Assembly (NCBI RefSeq): GCF_963678635.1
Contig: NC_087064.1
Location: 65,837,548 to 65,901,547, forward strand
Length of the DNA: 64,000 nucleotides
Direction of reading: 5' to 3'
Origin: Symsagittifera roscoffensis
Taxonomy: Eukaryota > Xenacoelomorpha > Acoela > Convolutidae
In this document: piece by piece, positions 36,001 to 40,989 of the stretch
Layout: every line of letters starts with the position of its first letter
Position numbering within the stretch: the first letter of the stretch is position 1
Notes under the pieces: model-generated
The model's input: only the letters and a program-made list of their open reading frames with translations
What the model was told of the DNA's origin: nothing
The model's database searches: none
Position numbers and translations under genes: made by a program

Positions 36001-38872
36001 TCTACAATATTTCTGAAACTAAATTTAAAACTAATTAAATTTTGTTCTTTAAAGTTTTGCAATTGCTTTTTGCCAGCGTTTTGTAATTTTTTTCGACCAA
36101 TTCGTTGCATATTAATGTTAAATGAAGGAAGTTTTTTTGAGTTTGTGGTTCTAGTGCGCTTGTTTTGCATTGCTTTTGACAGTTCAAAATGTAAGTCTGA
36201 AAGTTTAGACAAGCTTTCAACGCCATTCATTGTCGCAAGGTCAGAATTAAATTAAAACTTTAAAACTTTGTCCGAGTAAAACTTTGGAAACTAATTTAAA
36301 GCGAATGAAATTGAAATTTTAAAACGCATTTTTCTAATATTGATTTAATATTAAACGCAAAAAAAGAGACAAGTGTTGTTTAAAGTTTCCATGATTAATA
36401 TGAAGCACTGATTTTGCGGAACTCGGAATCAAAATTTTACCATAAATTGTCATAATCAGCTCCTTTTAGTCAACCAAAAATTACGTTAAAATTACCGGGT
36501 AAACGAATTAGTATTTTTTATCAATTTGAGTCCTTTTGTAACTATACTTTAGGAATATTTTTCTTAAAACTATCAAACTTTCAGATATGTTAGCTTCATC
36601 AGAATGCTCATTTTTATAAAACTTGCTAATCTATTGATCCGGTACTTTTGGCGAAATTCGGATGACCTTTTTAAGGTATAATTTTAGGACGGAAGTATGC
36701 TATATAAATTGCAACATATAAATTGTGTTAAGCTTCTGAATAACTATTGTTCTTATTTCTTTTTGTTGTTTTAACCCACATTGAGCCAATGGGTTTGAAA
36801 AATTCGCTTTTAGTAGTTTTGTGCAGTTATTTCAAGTCAGCACGAAAAATTTCAACAAAGAAACTTCTTATATCTCAAAGACGCTCAGTTGTAGGCTCTT
36901 TTCCCAGCCTTTTTTTTGCGGTGGGTAGTTCAACAGTGCCGAAAGAAAAATGTTGCTTAACAGTTTTACGGGGCTTAGGAAATTAGACCACAAGCTAGTC
37001 AGTCAGCTTATTAATGTCACGGTGGTATAACAAATGCATTTCAAAAATTTTATTTACTTTTTCGTTTAAATGTTTTCTAACTAAATTTTATTTTATCGTT
37101 TTTTTCCCAGGCTCATGTTTATACTGATCCTAAATCAATGACATGTAAAGTAATTCAGTTCGACGGAAGTTGAAAAGTCAAAAATGGCCATTTTAATTGA
37201 TGACGCTTTGTAACCAAACAAATGTTCCCCAAGCGCGGCCTCATAATTTTTTTTTGACCAAACAGCTAACTCAGCAAACTGTTAATTTTTCTTGTCAATT
37301 CTGCTTCAAAACAAAACAGGAGACCGATTGTTTAGCAGTACATTCTTTTAGCATAAAAAGTGAAAAATGAGTCTTTTAGAAGACCAACGTAAGAAAGTGA
37401 TGCATGATTGATTAACAGACTCAAAAAGACGTCCAGTCTTGGGTCAAGCTTCCCAAATAAGACAATTATCTCACGGTTTGTTAACAAAACCTTCAACTCC
37501 AGAACCCAACAGTACAAAGTGGCGGCAAAAGGCGCACAATAAAATTCCTGCCGAATGGAAGCGCTGCTGAGCAAGCGGTCGCTAATCACCAGGCCCCGGA
37601 TAAAAGTTGAAATAAAAACGGCTTTTAGTTAACTAAATAGTTGAGGAAAAAGCATCAAAATAGTTACAAAAAAGTTAATTAAAATTCATTGTTTCACAGT
37701 GATTTGTTACTATAACAAAACAAAATCATCTTTAAAGAAGTCTCAGTCAATGAATGTCGTGTATCAGACAAAACATCCGCGTATTTTGAAAAAGATCTCT
37801 CGACGTCGCAGCTTTAAAACATTAAAACGGAACACATTAAAAGCCCTTTGTCCGCTTTAAAAACGGTAAATTCTGACGCGTATTTGCGAGCACGAGTCGC
37901 AGGGTTATCTTTAGTTTTTGGCATGTCAGTTTTGTTCGGTTCAATATTAACACAACTGTCGTGTCTGGCTTGCGTGGCTGGATGACGAAACAAAAGCAAA
38001 CACAGCGGCAACTAGCGGAAAGCGCGGGAACACATTTCTGAGAAAACGAATTTCCTCTGCGACCTTTTAGCAAACTTATTCAGATTGCTACAAGCGATGC
38101 AGAAACCTATTTCTTAGAAATAGTTAAAATAAAAGTACAAACCAACAAAAAGTTACTTCCATCTTTTTTTGTTAAAAAAGTTAGTTAACTACGAATAATA
38201 GTTATTTAACTAATATCCGGGGCCTGCTAATCACCAACGCCGCGTTTTAAGTTAGCTTTCTGACTTGCTAACTGTTTTGAGTCTGCTTAAAGGTTGGTCT
38301 GCTAAAAACCGTCTGCTAAAATTCCTGGCACCAAACAAAAAGCCAACAAATCGCAAGCAAACTCCACAAATATTAAAAATCCGAACTTTTCGGCACTGTT
38401 GAACGCCCCTCGCGATTGATATAGCTATATTCAAATAAAAATACCCAAATTTCACTATTCGATTCATAAAAACTCAAGAGCGCTCTAAAAAAACTGCTAA
38501 TTTTTACTTTTTGTCAGTTGAATTAACAAAATTTTGGCCCTCTTCTTCGCATACCCCTCCCCCACCCCCCCCTCAATTATTTTACTCCTTTTACAATGAA
38601 AACTAACGCGCCGTCTAATTAAGCTATTAAAAACGTATTGTACGTTTCATACATTAGCTAATAAAAGGACTCTGTGCAACATAAGAAAATGATTAACAAG
38701 TCTTAGGTAAGTTGGGGGAGGGAAGGAAAAAGAGCCATTTTTTTCAGGGTGGAAACATATTCGTTCTCTTACTATCTGGGTGAGGAGGAGGGAATTCGTC
38801 ATCAGCCTGGATTGTTGTAAAACTGATCACGATGCTAGCCAAGAAAATAAGTGAGCCAAGTCTGACCAACAT
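3550..38872 (-). CDS. Nicotinic acetylcholine receptor-like (Cys-loop) subunit gene, 5' six exons, incomplete at the window edge
   Basis: This is the extracellular ligand-binding part of a pentameric ligand-gated ion channel subunit of the plasma membrane. Exons, in coding order on the minus strand, are 38872-38773, 31446-31316, 28955-28911, 28825-28716, 26969-26853 and 3654-3550. All introns are GT-AG and the phases match at every junction. The roughly 200 residues run from a signal peptide through the N-terminal helix (TEYNRLLDYVF), loop D (WQRMTW), the WxPD motif and loop A tyrosine (IWIPDIVVYN), and the Cys-loop with exactly 13 residues between its cysteines, to the loop B tryptophan (GSWIH). 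Two N-glycosylation sequons are visible (HNVTE, GNISH). Loop C, its possible vicinal cysteines and the transmembrane helices are not found in bases 1-3549, so alpha or non-alpha type cannot be decided. No stop or frameshift interrupts the exons, so the gene looks functional. Introns total about 34.7 kb and are packed with mobile elements. Confidence 0.93.
3655..4140. other. Start of the nAChR-like intron 5 (lower end), unique AT-rich DNA
   Basis: Immediately outside the exon 6 acceptor. No coding or repeat structure is recognised. Confidence 0.4.
4146..4316 (+). mobile_element. Family A element, 3' half only
   Basis: It runs from a decayed GGCGTAGGGTGG through TTTATTTCATTTAATTTT to GTCGGAACATTC, with a weakened hairpin and the end ACAAGCAGCCTTGTTA. 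The 5' half is absent. Confidence 0.75.
4317..5660. other. AT-rich intronic DNA
   Basis: No supported coding region or repeat. A 77-codon open frame at 4480-4713 has no recognisable motif. Confidence 0.4.
5670..6003 (-). mobile_element. Family A element, truncated, minus orientation
   Basis: Contains CCCACACGTCATATTA, AATCTCCGCTTCCACGTTAA, TGGCAATCTTTAACCC and the end AAAGTCGGAACA. The hairpin end is lost and the CpG core is eroded. Confidence 0.75.
6004..6857. other. AT-rich intronic DNA
   Basis: No gene or repeat recognised apart from two mutually overlapping short open frames near 6690-6890 that look fortuitous. Confidence 0.4.
6858..7381 (-). mobile_element. Family C element
   Basis: Left end carries the hairpin TGTGC-AAGTA-GCACA followed by a decayed GTTCCGAC (ATGCTTAGAC). 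The right end is ATGGTCTGAACAA. The interior shares ATCACGACTAAAAG and GATATATCA with the copy at 27001-27570. No protein-coding capacity. Confidence 0.75.
7382..8740. other. AT-rich intronic DNA
   Basis: Short open frames at 7511-7702, 7777-7971 and 8224-8427 have no recognisable motifs. No repeats supported. Confidence 0.4.
8742..9286 (+). mobile_element. Family A element, near full length
   Basis: Starts TTGTTCCGACTTTCGATACG with the subterminal palindrome ACTTTCG-ATA-CGAAAGT. It ends GTCGGAACATTCAGGG, then the hairpin AGGGC-TTC-GCCCT and ACGAGCAGTCATGTT. No coding capacity. The central CpG core (TTATTGCGCGATTTAATTCG) is partly eroded. Confidence 0.9.
9524..9850. repeat. Foldback element: inverted arms built of an ACAATTCAGCC repeat
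   Basis: The left arm (9524-9612) contains four spaced copies of (G)ACAATTCAGCC or ACAATTCGGCC. The right arm (9752-9850) carries the reverse complements (GGCTGAATTGTC and variants). The 140-base loop is more GC-rich than its surroundings. No transposase is present; this fits a Foldback-type or hairpin MITE, identity unknown. Confidence 0.8.
9861..10265. other. AT-rich intronic DNA
   Basis: Nothing recognised. Confidence 0.35.
10266..10713 (-). mobile_element. Family B element, minus orientation, decayed ends
   Basis: Begins CAAGACTGCTCGT with a degenerate hairpin. The interior has TTAGCTAGCCTCAATTCAAT, GAGCATGGCCAATATGG and GAGTCGATATCTTCAA, shared with the copy at 30089-30598. The GTCGGAAC end is not preserved. 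Confidence 0.75.
10714..13189. other. AT-rich intronic DNA
   Basis: Four short open frames (64-72 codons, 11683-12363) lack motifs. ATAATC/GATTAT-rich patches near 12890-12935 recur elsewhere in the window. No gene supported. Confidence 0.4.
13190..13486 (+). mobile_element. Family E (hAT-like non-autonomous) element, decayed
   Basis: Inverted ends AGCGGATTT and AAATCCGCT. The interior shows GATTTTCTGAGCTCT, GGGTCGAATCCCTGAGG and CTCCCCTAAATCCG, shared with the copy at 32820-33247. Confidence 0.7.
13640..13890 (+). mobile_element. Family E fragment
   Basis: Shares GGAGCCTTAAAAAATTTGAG, GGGGTCGCATCCCTGGAGG and CGCCC-rich 3' sequence with other E copies. The 5' end is missing. Confidence 0.55.
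14373..14904 (+). mobile_element. Family A element, full length
   Basis: Complete structure: TTGTTCCGACTTTCG start with palindrome, CpG core GTGGATTAAT-type replaced by AATTAACGCGCGATATATTT, 3' GTTGGAACATTCAGGG with a slightly mismatched hairpin (AGGGCTCTGCCCT), end CGAGCAGTCTTGTT. Its terminal hairpin contains the left breakpoint of the 2.6-kb tandem duplication that follows. Confidence 0.9.
15074..15402 (+). mobile_element. Family E element with hAT-like target duplication
   Basis: Ends CAGGGGCGGATCTAGG and ACCGCCCCAG are inverted. The flanks GCCCAAGG (15066-15073) and GTCCAAGG (15403-15410) form an 8-bp target duplication with one mismatch, as expected of the hAT superfamily. Interior contains a 22-base poly-G tract (15353-15374). 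No transposase. Confidence 0.8.
16188..16683 (-). mobile_element. Family A element, full length, minus orientation
   Basis: Starts ACAAGACTGCTCGTATCAGG with hairpin and GTTCCGAC, ends CTTTCGTATCGAAAGTCGG plus AACAA. The short interior deletion makes it about 40 bp shorter than others. Open frames running into it are fortuitous. Confidence 0.92.
16986..17290 (-). mobile_element. Family B remnant
   Basis: AACAAGACTGCTTGTATATC, AAAGCCCTGAATGTTTCGAC, GGCCTCAATCAAATTTGGAA and AATTCGCGTAG match family B positions. The distal half is lost. Confidence 0.65.
17502..20101. repeat. 2.6-kb tandem duplication, copy 2
   Basis: Near-identical to 14884-17501. It contains family E at about 17693-18010 (poly-G reduced from 22 to 12, and from 18 to 11 at the second tract), family A minus at 18789-19284, and a family B remnant at 19587-19890. 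A few single-base differences, for example in the family A CpG core, show it is not a simple sequence repeat of identical reads. Confidence 0.93.
18789..19284 (-). mobile_element. Family A element inside duplication copy 2
   Basis: Duplicate of 16188-16683, same ends and same interior deletion, with about half a dozen substitutions. Confidence 0.92.
20102..21693. other. AT-rich intronic DNA with a (TG)n-(G)n tract
   Basis: A GT-repeat runs directly into a 17-base poly-G (about 21051-21086), followed by a second G-run. No gene is supported; an open frame on the minus strand at 21520-21798 has no motif. Confidence 0.45.
21830..22361 (-). mobile_element. Family A element, first unit of a head-to-tail dimer
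   Basis: Starts AACAAGACTGCTCGTATCAG with hairpin CAGGGCGAAGCCTTG and ends GAAAGTCGGAAC at 22361. The next copy begins at the very next base. Confidence 0.93.
22362..22904 (-). mobile_element. Family A element, second unit of a head-to-tail dimer
   Basis: Begins AACAAGACTGCTCG directly abutting the GTCGGAAC of the previous copy, and ends GAAAGTCGGAACA at about 22904. The two units differ at many positions. They are therefore not a recent local duplication of one copy; either they formed as a composite of different copies or they diverged after formation. Confidence 0.93.
23459..23944. mobile_element. Unclassified element bounded by a 12-bp direct repeat
   Basis: TGGTCCCCGAGA occurs at 23459-23470 and exactly again at 23933-23944. 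Between them lies about 460 bp rich in AGCAGAAT/TAGAGCAG motifs near both ends, and two tandem 33-bp units (TAAACGTATGATTAATGAGA...) at 23799-23864. No coding capacity or poly-A tail. The direct repeat could be a target duplication or part of the element. Confidence 0.5.
23945..25128. other. Intronic DNA, slightly less AT-rich
   Basis: Contains an open frame at 24326-24565 (see findings) and a 12-bp direct repeat GCCCACTCTATG/GCCCACTCTGTG at about 24903. No family hit for any open frame. Confidence 0.4.
25129..26120 (-). mobile_element. Family B element split by a family A insertion
   Basis: The left part (25129-25377) has CAAGATTGCTCGTATATCAA with a locally duplicated end, AACGTTCCGACTGCC and GGATAATTTGCGACGCG. 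The right part (25911-26120) has TAAAATCTTCAAAATGCGC, GAGCATGGGCAAATTGGC and GAGTCGATATCTTCAA. The uninterrupted arrangement is seen in the copy at 30089-30598. Confidence 0.88.
25378..25910 (-). mobile_element. Family A element nested in family B
   Basis: Inserted segment begins CAAAACTGCTCGTATCAGGG and ends GTCGGAACAA. Removing it restores GAATAAAATC, exactly the sequence at 30333-30342 in an uninterrupted family B copy. There is no target duplication. The ambiguity at the ends allows insertion between two A's (two T's on the element's plus strand). Confidence 0.93.
26150..26223 (+). mobile_element. Family A/B 3' terminal fragment
   Basis: GGCAGTCGGAATAATTAGGG, hairpin GGGCTTTGCCC and ACGAGCAGTCTTGTTA without the rest of the element. 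Confidence 0.7.
26369..26441 (+). other. tRNA-like/SINE-like internal promoter boxes
   Basis: GGTTCGAATCC (26417-26427) is a perfect B-box consensus. About 40 bp upstream is TTGATAGTTTACGAATTCGG, resembling a D-arm/A-box. The T-stem pairs poorly and no acceptor stem closes, so it is not a functional tRNA; a tRNA-derived relic is possible. Confidence 0.25.
26853..26969 (-). CDS. nAChR-like exon 5: strands leading to the first Cys-loop cysteine
   Basis: The 117-bp exon follows the acceptor TTGTTGTCAG and ends CATCAG|GTAACA. It encodes VGNFDENKKS, PLMVYSDGRVKWNKP and LLISTCNIHI. The VYSDGRVxWxxP pattern followed by the first Cys-loop cysteine is standard for the family. Phase 2 out of exon 4 and phase 2 into exon 6 are both satisfied. 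It borders the 23.2-kb intron 5. Confidence 0.95.
27001..27570 (-). mobile_element. Family C element, full length
   Basis: Left end GGCGGTTGCTGTGCAAGTAG with hairpin TGTGC-AAGTA-GCACA, then ATGTTCCGACC. Right end TTTTTAATGGTCGGAACAAA. Thus the GTTCCGACC/GGTCGGAAC pair plus an outside hairpin, as in families A and B but with different interior and hairpin sequence. Confidence 0.85.
27571..28715. other. nAChR-like intron 4, AT-rich
   Basis: Between the family C element and exon 4. The open frame at 28025-28240 is hydrophobic but has no recognised motif; it lies antisense to the receptor gene. Confidence 0.4.
28716..28825 (-). CDS. nAChR-like exon 4: loop D to loop A (W-P-D motif)
   Basis: The 110-bp exon follows the acceptor TTTATAG and ends AACAG|GTGTGC in phase 2. 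It encodes TWVDSTISWRPEDFG, then ISPHHIWIPDIVVYN. The WVD...W.P.DFG and IWxPDIVxYN motifs are diagnostic of nicotinic receptor subunits, and the tyrosine of VVYN is the loop A position. NIS is a possible glycosylation site. The 110-bp length again equals the vertebrate exon 4 as I recall it. Confidence 0.95.
28911..28955 (-). CDS. nAChR-like exon 3 (45 bp micro-exon)
   Basis: The exon encodes exactly DVKQEQMTVLFWQRM, in phase 0 at both ends. It lies between TTTCAG and GTAAAAG. The tryptophan aligns with the loop D tryptophan of the neurotransmitter pocket (WQRMTW versus the family pattern WLxxxW). The 45-bp length equals that of exon 3 in vertebrate nAChR genes as I recall them, which supports an ancient conserved intron pair. 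The following intron is only 85 bp, in strong contrast with its giant neighbours. Confidence 0.9.
28990..29348 (+). mobile_element. Family E element
   Basis: GGCGGATCTTTATTAGGTCG, GGGGATCGAATCCCTGAG, a poly-G tract at about 29289 and the end CAAAATCCGCCCCTTCA match the E family. The start is disrupted. Confidence 0.7.
29390..29886 (-). mobile_element. Possible decayed family C-like element
   Basis: The left end AGCGGGTTGCTGGCCTAGTA followed by GAATGTTCCAATC resembles the family C end. A candidate right end is AAGTTGTCTGAACAAAAG near 29885. The interior is not clearly alignable. Confidence 0.35.
30089..30598 (-). mobile_element. Family B element, full length
   Basis: AAGACTGCTCGTATACAGGG with hairpin CAGGGCTAAGCCCTG and GTTCCAAC at one end, AACGTCGGAACAAT at the other. 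Interior motifs are TTAGCTAGCCTCAATTAAAC and GAGCATGGCCAAATTGGC. It supplies the empty-site sequence for the nested pair at 25129-26120. Confidence 0.88.
30763..31268 (+). mobile_element. Family B element, plus orientation
   Basis: Begins TGTTTCCGACTTTAGAAG. The interior is complementary to the copy at 30089-30598. Ends GCAGTCGGAACATTCAACGC with an eroded hairpin and AAGAGCAGTTTGG. The two B copies in intron 2 face each other, 165 bp apart. Confidence 0.85.
31316..31446 (-). CDS. nAChR-like exon 2: N-terminal helix and first beta strand
   Basis: The 131-bp exon is preceded by a TTTCAG acceptor next to a (GT)n tract and ends at ATT|GTAATC. It encodes TEYNRLLDYVFKVNKYN, then PVARPV and FAIQQIINI. 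This corresponds to the family pattern of a short amphipathic helix (RLL...LF), the YNxxxRPV motif and the QQII strand before loop D. An NVT glycosylation sequon lies in HNVTEVS. Intron 2, downstream of it, is 2360 bp and contains two family B elements and one family E copy. Confidence 0.9.
31447..32819. other. Upper part of nAChR-like intron 1, AT-rich
   Basis: A short (CA)n tract adjoins the exon 2 acceptor (31452-31466). A GATTATAA/TTATAATC-rich stretch lies at 32320-32460. No other gene. Confidence 0.45.
32820..33247 (+). mobile_element. Family E element, best-preserved inverted ends
   Basis: CAGGGCCGGATCTAGG at the left and CCTAAATCCGCCCCTG at the right form about 17-bp terminal inverted repeats. 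Interior motifs are GGTCGACCAAATTGATTTTT, GGCGCCTTTAGAAAAG and GGGGGTCGAATCACTGAGG. Overlapping 66-120-codon open frames on both strands are chance products of the relatively GC-rich repeat. Flanking 8-mers do not match. Confidence 0.82.
33436..33592. repeat. Irregular TTTACAGTTTAATT tandem repeat
   Basis: About a dozen spaced copies of ACAGTTTA/ACAGTTTTAATT with variable A/T spacers. Confidence 0.8.
33600..37436. other. nAChR-like intron 1 interior, AT-rich
   Basis: Overlapping open frames on both strands at 35874-36255 and one at 36747-36986 have no identifiable domain and AT-driven composition. No repeats recognised with confidence. Confidence 0.4.
37694..37813 (-). pseudogene. hAT transposase C-terminal dimerisation domain remnant
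   Basis: In the same frame after the TAA: SCDVERSFSKYADVLSDTRH, then SLTETSLKMILFCYSN and a TGA. ERSFSxxxxxLSDxRxSLTxxxL is the hAT C-terminal (hATC) signature. The catalytic DDE core that normally lies between this and the BED finger is entirely absent. Confidence 0.82.
37814..37924 (-). pseudogene. hAT transposase N-terminus (partial BED-type zinc finger)
   Basis: Reads MPKTKDNPATRARKYASEFT, then VFKADKGLLMCSV, resembling the start of a BED finger (aromatic/basic stretch, then LxC). The second cysteine and the histidines are missing because of the internal deletion. A stop TAA follows LMF, and the frame then continues into the dimerisation domain. Confidence 0.65.
38773..38872 (-). CDS. 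nAChR-like exon 1: start codon and signal peptide
   Basis: The exon begins MLVRLGSLIFLASIVISFTT, a typical secretory signal peptide with a basic residue followed by a hydrophobic core. Cleavage is likely after IQA. A short acidic/proline-rich linker (DDEFPPPHPD) follows. The coding part is 100 bp, ending in phase 1 (33 codons plus A) at a donor reading A|GTAAGAG. The phase joins perfectly with exon 2. The assignment rests on the good donor, the signal peptide and the phase match, because signal peptides themselves are not conserved. The 5' UTR boundary is not determined; the ATG is the first in this frame after an upstream AT-rich stretch. Confidence 0.85.
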
Positions 38873-38889
38873 CTTAATACTGCAGAAAG

Positions 38890-39950
38890 TTAATTAAAAA
38901 GCTTGTAATTAATGAATCCAAAGTAAACGATGCAAAGTTGAAGTTTTAAAAAAAGTTTTGCTATAAAAACTGAAAATGAAAAAAAAATAATGCAATTAAC
39001 AAACTTCAAGTCTCGACAGAAAAAAATCACAGTCGTTTTCGATTTATTTTGAACGGTGTGTAATATTTTATAAAAGTTTATTTAATTTTTGAATATATGA
39101 ATAGATTGATGAATATTTATTTTGATTGATAGTTTTTGGACTTTTTTCTACTTCCTAACGAAATATAATTTTCCTCATTCGAGAAATTAACGAATAAAAA
39201 GTAGCAAATCGAGAATCGTCACTCTTTGGAAGGGAAAGAAAATGAAAGTTTAAATAATTTACTTCGACCAATCGAATTGTTGAAATAGAAGGATGGAAAA
39301 TGTGCTAAATTTAATTTCAACTGACCAATCAAAACAAAGTAATTTTCTGTAAACATTTGGCCACCTGCCTTGTTAAAACTCAAACTGAATCTACAAATAT
39401 AGGGTCTTTATAGGGTTTTTATAGAAGATTTAAGAAAAAAAACAATCATCGGTTTTAATCTTATTTGTGTAATAAGTTTCAAGCATCTGTTTTTGAAATG
39501 AGGTTTTAAAGAGCCCCGCAATTTTAGAGAAACAAGCTTAAATCAATGGGCTTAAAGGATGGGTTTAGGTGGTTGAGAGCTCGAAAGTTTATATTTAGTA
39601 ATTGTTCACATCAAAATTTCTTTTAAAAATTCCCGTTTATTTGCTCCCCATGAAATATGATGCGCTTATATTGTTATTTACTTATTCATCGAACAAATCC
39701 AATTTTGTTTGGACCAACTGGTTTGATACTAACAACTTTCTATGTCGAAGGCCCCCGTTTTGAATTAGACCAGAAAATATTTCAGAAACAGCATCAAACT
39801 TTTTGTAATTTTGTTTTTCGAGTAGAACACGTGTGCTTGCACAATGCTTGTTCTTGGATGCGCCAAATTCTTTTTGATTTTTCTCAGTTTTGTTGACAAA
39901 AAACAAAATATTAACAAAATATGAATTATTAAAAAAACCTTATTTTTAAT
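38890..39950. other. Upstream region of the nAChR-like gene, AT-rich
   Basis: Contains the putative promoter. Overlapping short open frames (39657-40100, both strands) have no motifs. Confidence 0.4.
39065..39072 (-). promoter_or_regulatory. Possible TATA box for the nAChR-like gene
   Basis: TATAAAAT on the minus strand lies about 190 bp upstream of the ATG at 38872. A start about 30 bp downstream would give a roughly 170-base leader. In DNA this AT-rich, TATA-like strings are common, so this is only a position guess. Confidence 0.2.
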
Positions 39951-40107
39951 ACCACCTTCAGGCAAAACAAGCTGACTTATAATCCGACAATAATCTATTA
40001 TAATGGTTTTATAGTGACAAAAACTCGCACAGTAGAATCGATTATAGATCCTATTTTTGAAATTGAATTCCATTTTGATCAAAACTTTGATTATAATCAA
40101 TTTTCTT

Positions 40108-40985
40108 AAAATAGTTTTTATCGGCTAGATGACCGCTGTACCCTGGACAGACGTTGACTCAAATCAGTTAATAAATCAATTATTGTCAGTTTAAAAAAAA
40201 ACGTATCATGCTTAGGCAATTTCGGGATTTTTTGAGTTGGCACTGTTTAAAGGTTTCAGTATTAAAAAATAATTTTGAAAAAAAAACTTTTTAAAACAAT
40301 ATAATAAAAATAATGGGAAAAAAACGATACCAACTGATAGGCGCACTCTTTTTGTTTTTGTGTATATTCTATTAAGACAAATGTATTTCCAATTAGGACA
40401 ATTATCTCACGATTTGTCAATAAAATCATCAACTCGAAAAACCCAACTGTCTACAGTAGCGGCAAAACAAAAATTTACGCGCACAAAAAAGTTCGTGCCG
40501 AATGGAATCGCTGCTGAGCAAGTGGTCGCTAAACACCAAAGTCGCGCTTAAAAAAATAGCTTTCATACTAGCGAATTGTTCTGAGTCTGCTAAAAGGTTG
40601 GTCTGCTAAAAAAAGGTCTGCTAAAATCACTAGCAATAAACAAAATGCCAGCAGGTTGCAAACAGAACTCAAAAAATTTAAGTTTCCTCAAAAATTATTT
40701 CATAAAACTGCTAACTTTCACTTTCCGTTATAATTAGATTTATTACAAAAGTTTTCATCGGCTAGATGACTGCTGTACCCTGGACAGACGCTGACTCAAA
40801 TCAGTTGATAAATCATTTAATATCAGTAAGCAGTATATTATCATGCTTAAAAAATTTCAAATGTTTTTGAGGTCCCGCTGTTCAAAGGCTTTAGTTTTGA
40901 AAAATGATTACAAAAAATTGATTTAGAGCAATATAAAACGAATAATAAAAACCTAACAATACTAATTGATAAAACACAAAAAATT
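40108..40985. repeat. Pair of direct repeats flanking a family D copy
   Basis: CGGCTAGATGACCGCTGTAC plus CCCTGGACAGACGTTGACTC at 40113-40158 recur at 40759-40799 (few differences), and the similarity continues for about 225 bases. Between them lies the uninterrupted family D copy (40346-40720). This could be an unknown composite element with long direct terminal repeats, or a local duplication. Confidence 0.6.
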
Positions 40986-40989
40986 GTAA

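Larger units (their letters stand above)
37590..38226 (-). mobile_element. Internally deleted hAT transposon with perfect 8-bp target duplication
   Basis: A 637-bp element with inverted ends CAGGCCCCGGATA / TATCCGGGGCCTG. It is flanked by CTAATCAC on both sides (37582-37589 and 38227-38234). Sub-terminal AGTTAACTAAATAGTT-like sequences also recur inversely. A homologous family D copy has the empty site (CTAAACAC once, at 40529-40536). On the minus strand it keeps only the two ends of a transposase gene. It is therefore a Ds-like derivative needing a transposase from elsewhere. Confidence 0.92.
37437..38480. mobile_element. Family D repeat (host), interrupted by a hAT element
   Basis: Flanks of the hAT insertion (AGACAATTATCTCACGGTTT, GCCGAATGGAAGCGCTGCTG, AAGGTTGGTCTGCTAAAA, GTCTGCTAAAATTCCTGGC) recur uninterrupted at 40346-40720. 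The nature of family D is unknown. Confidence 0.75.
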
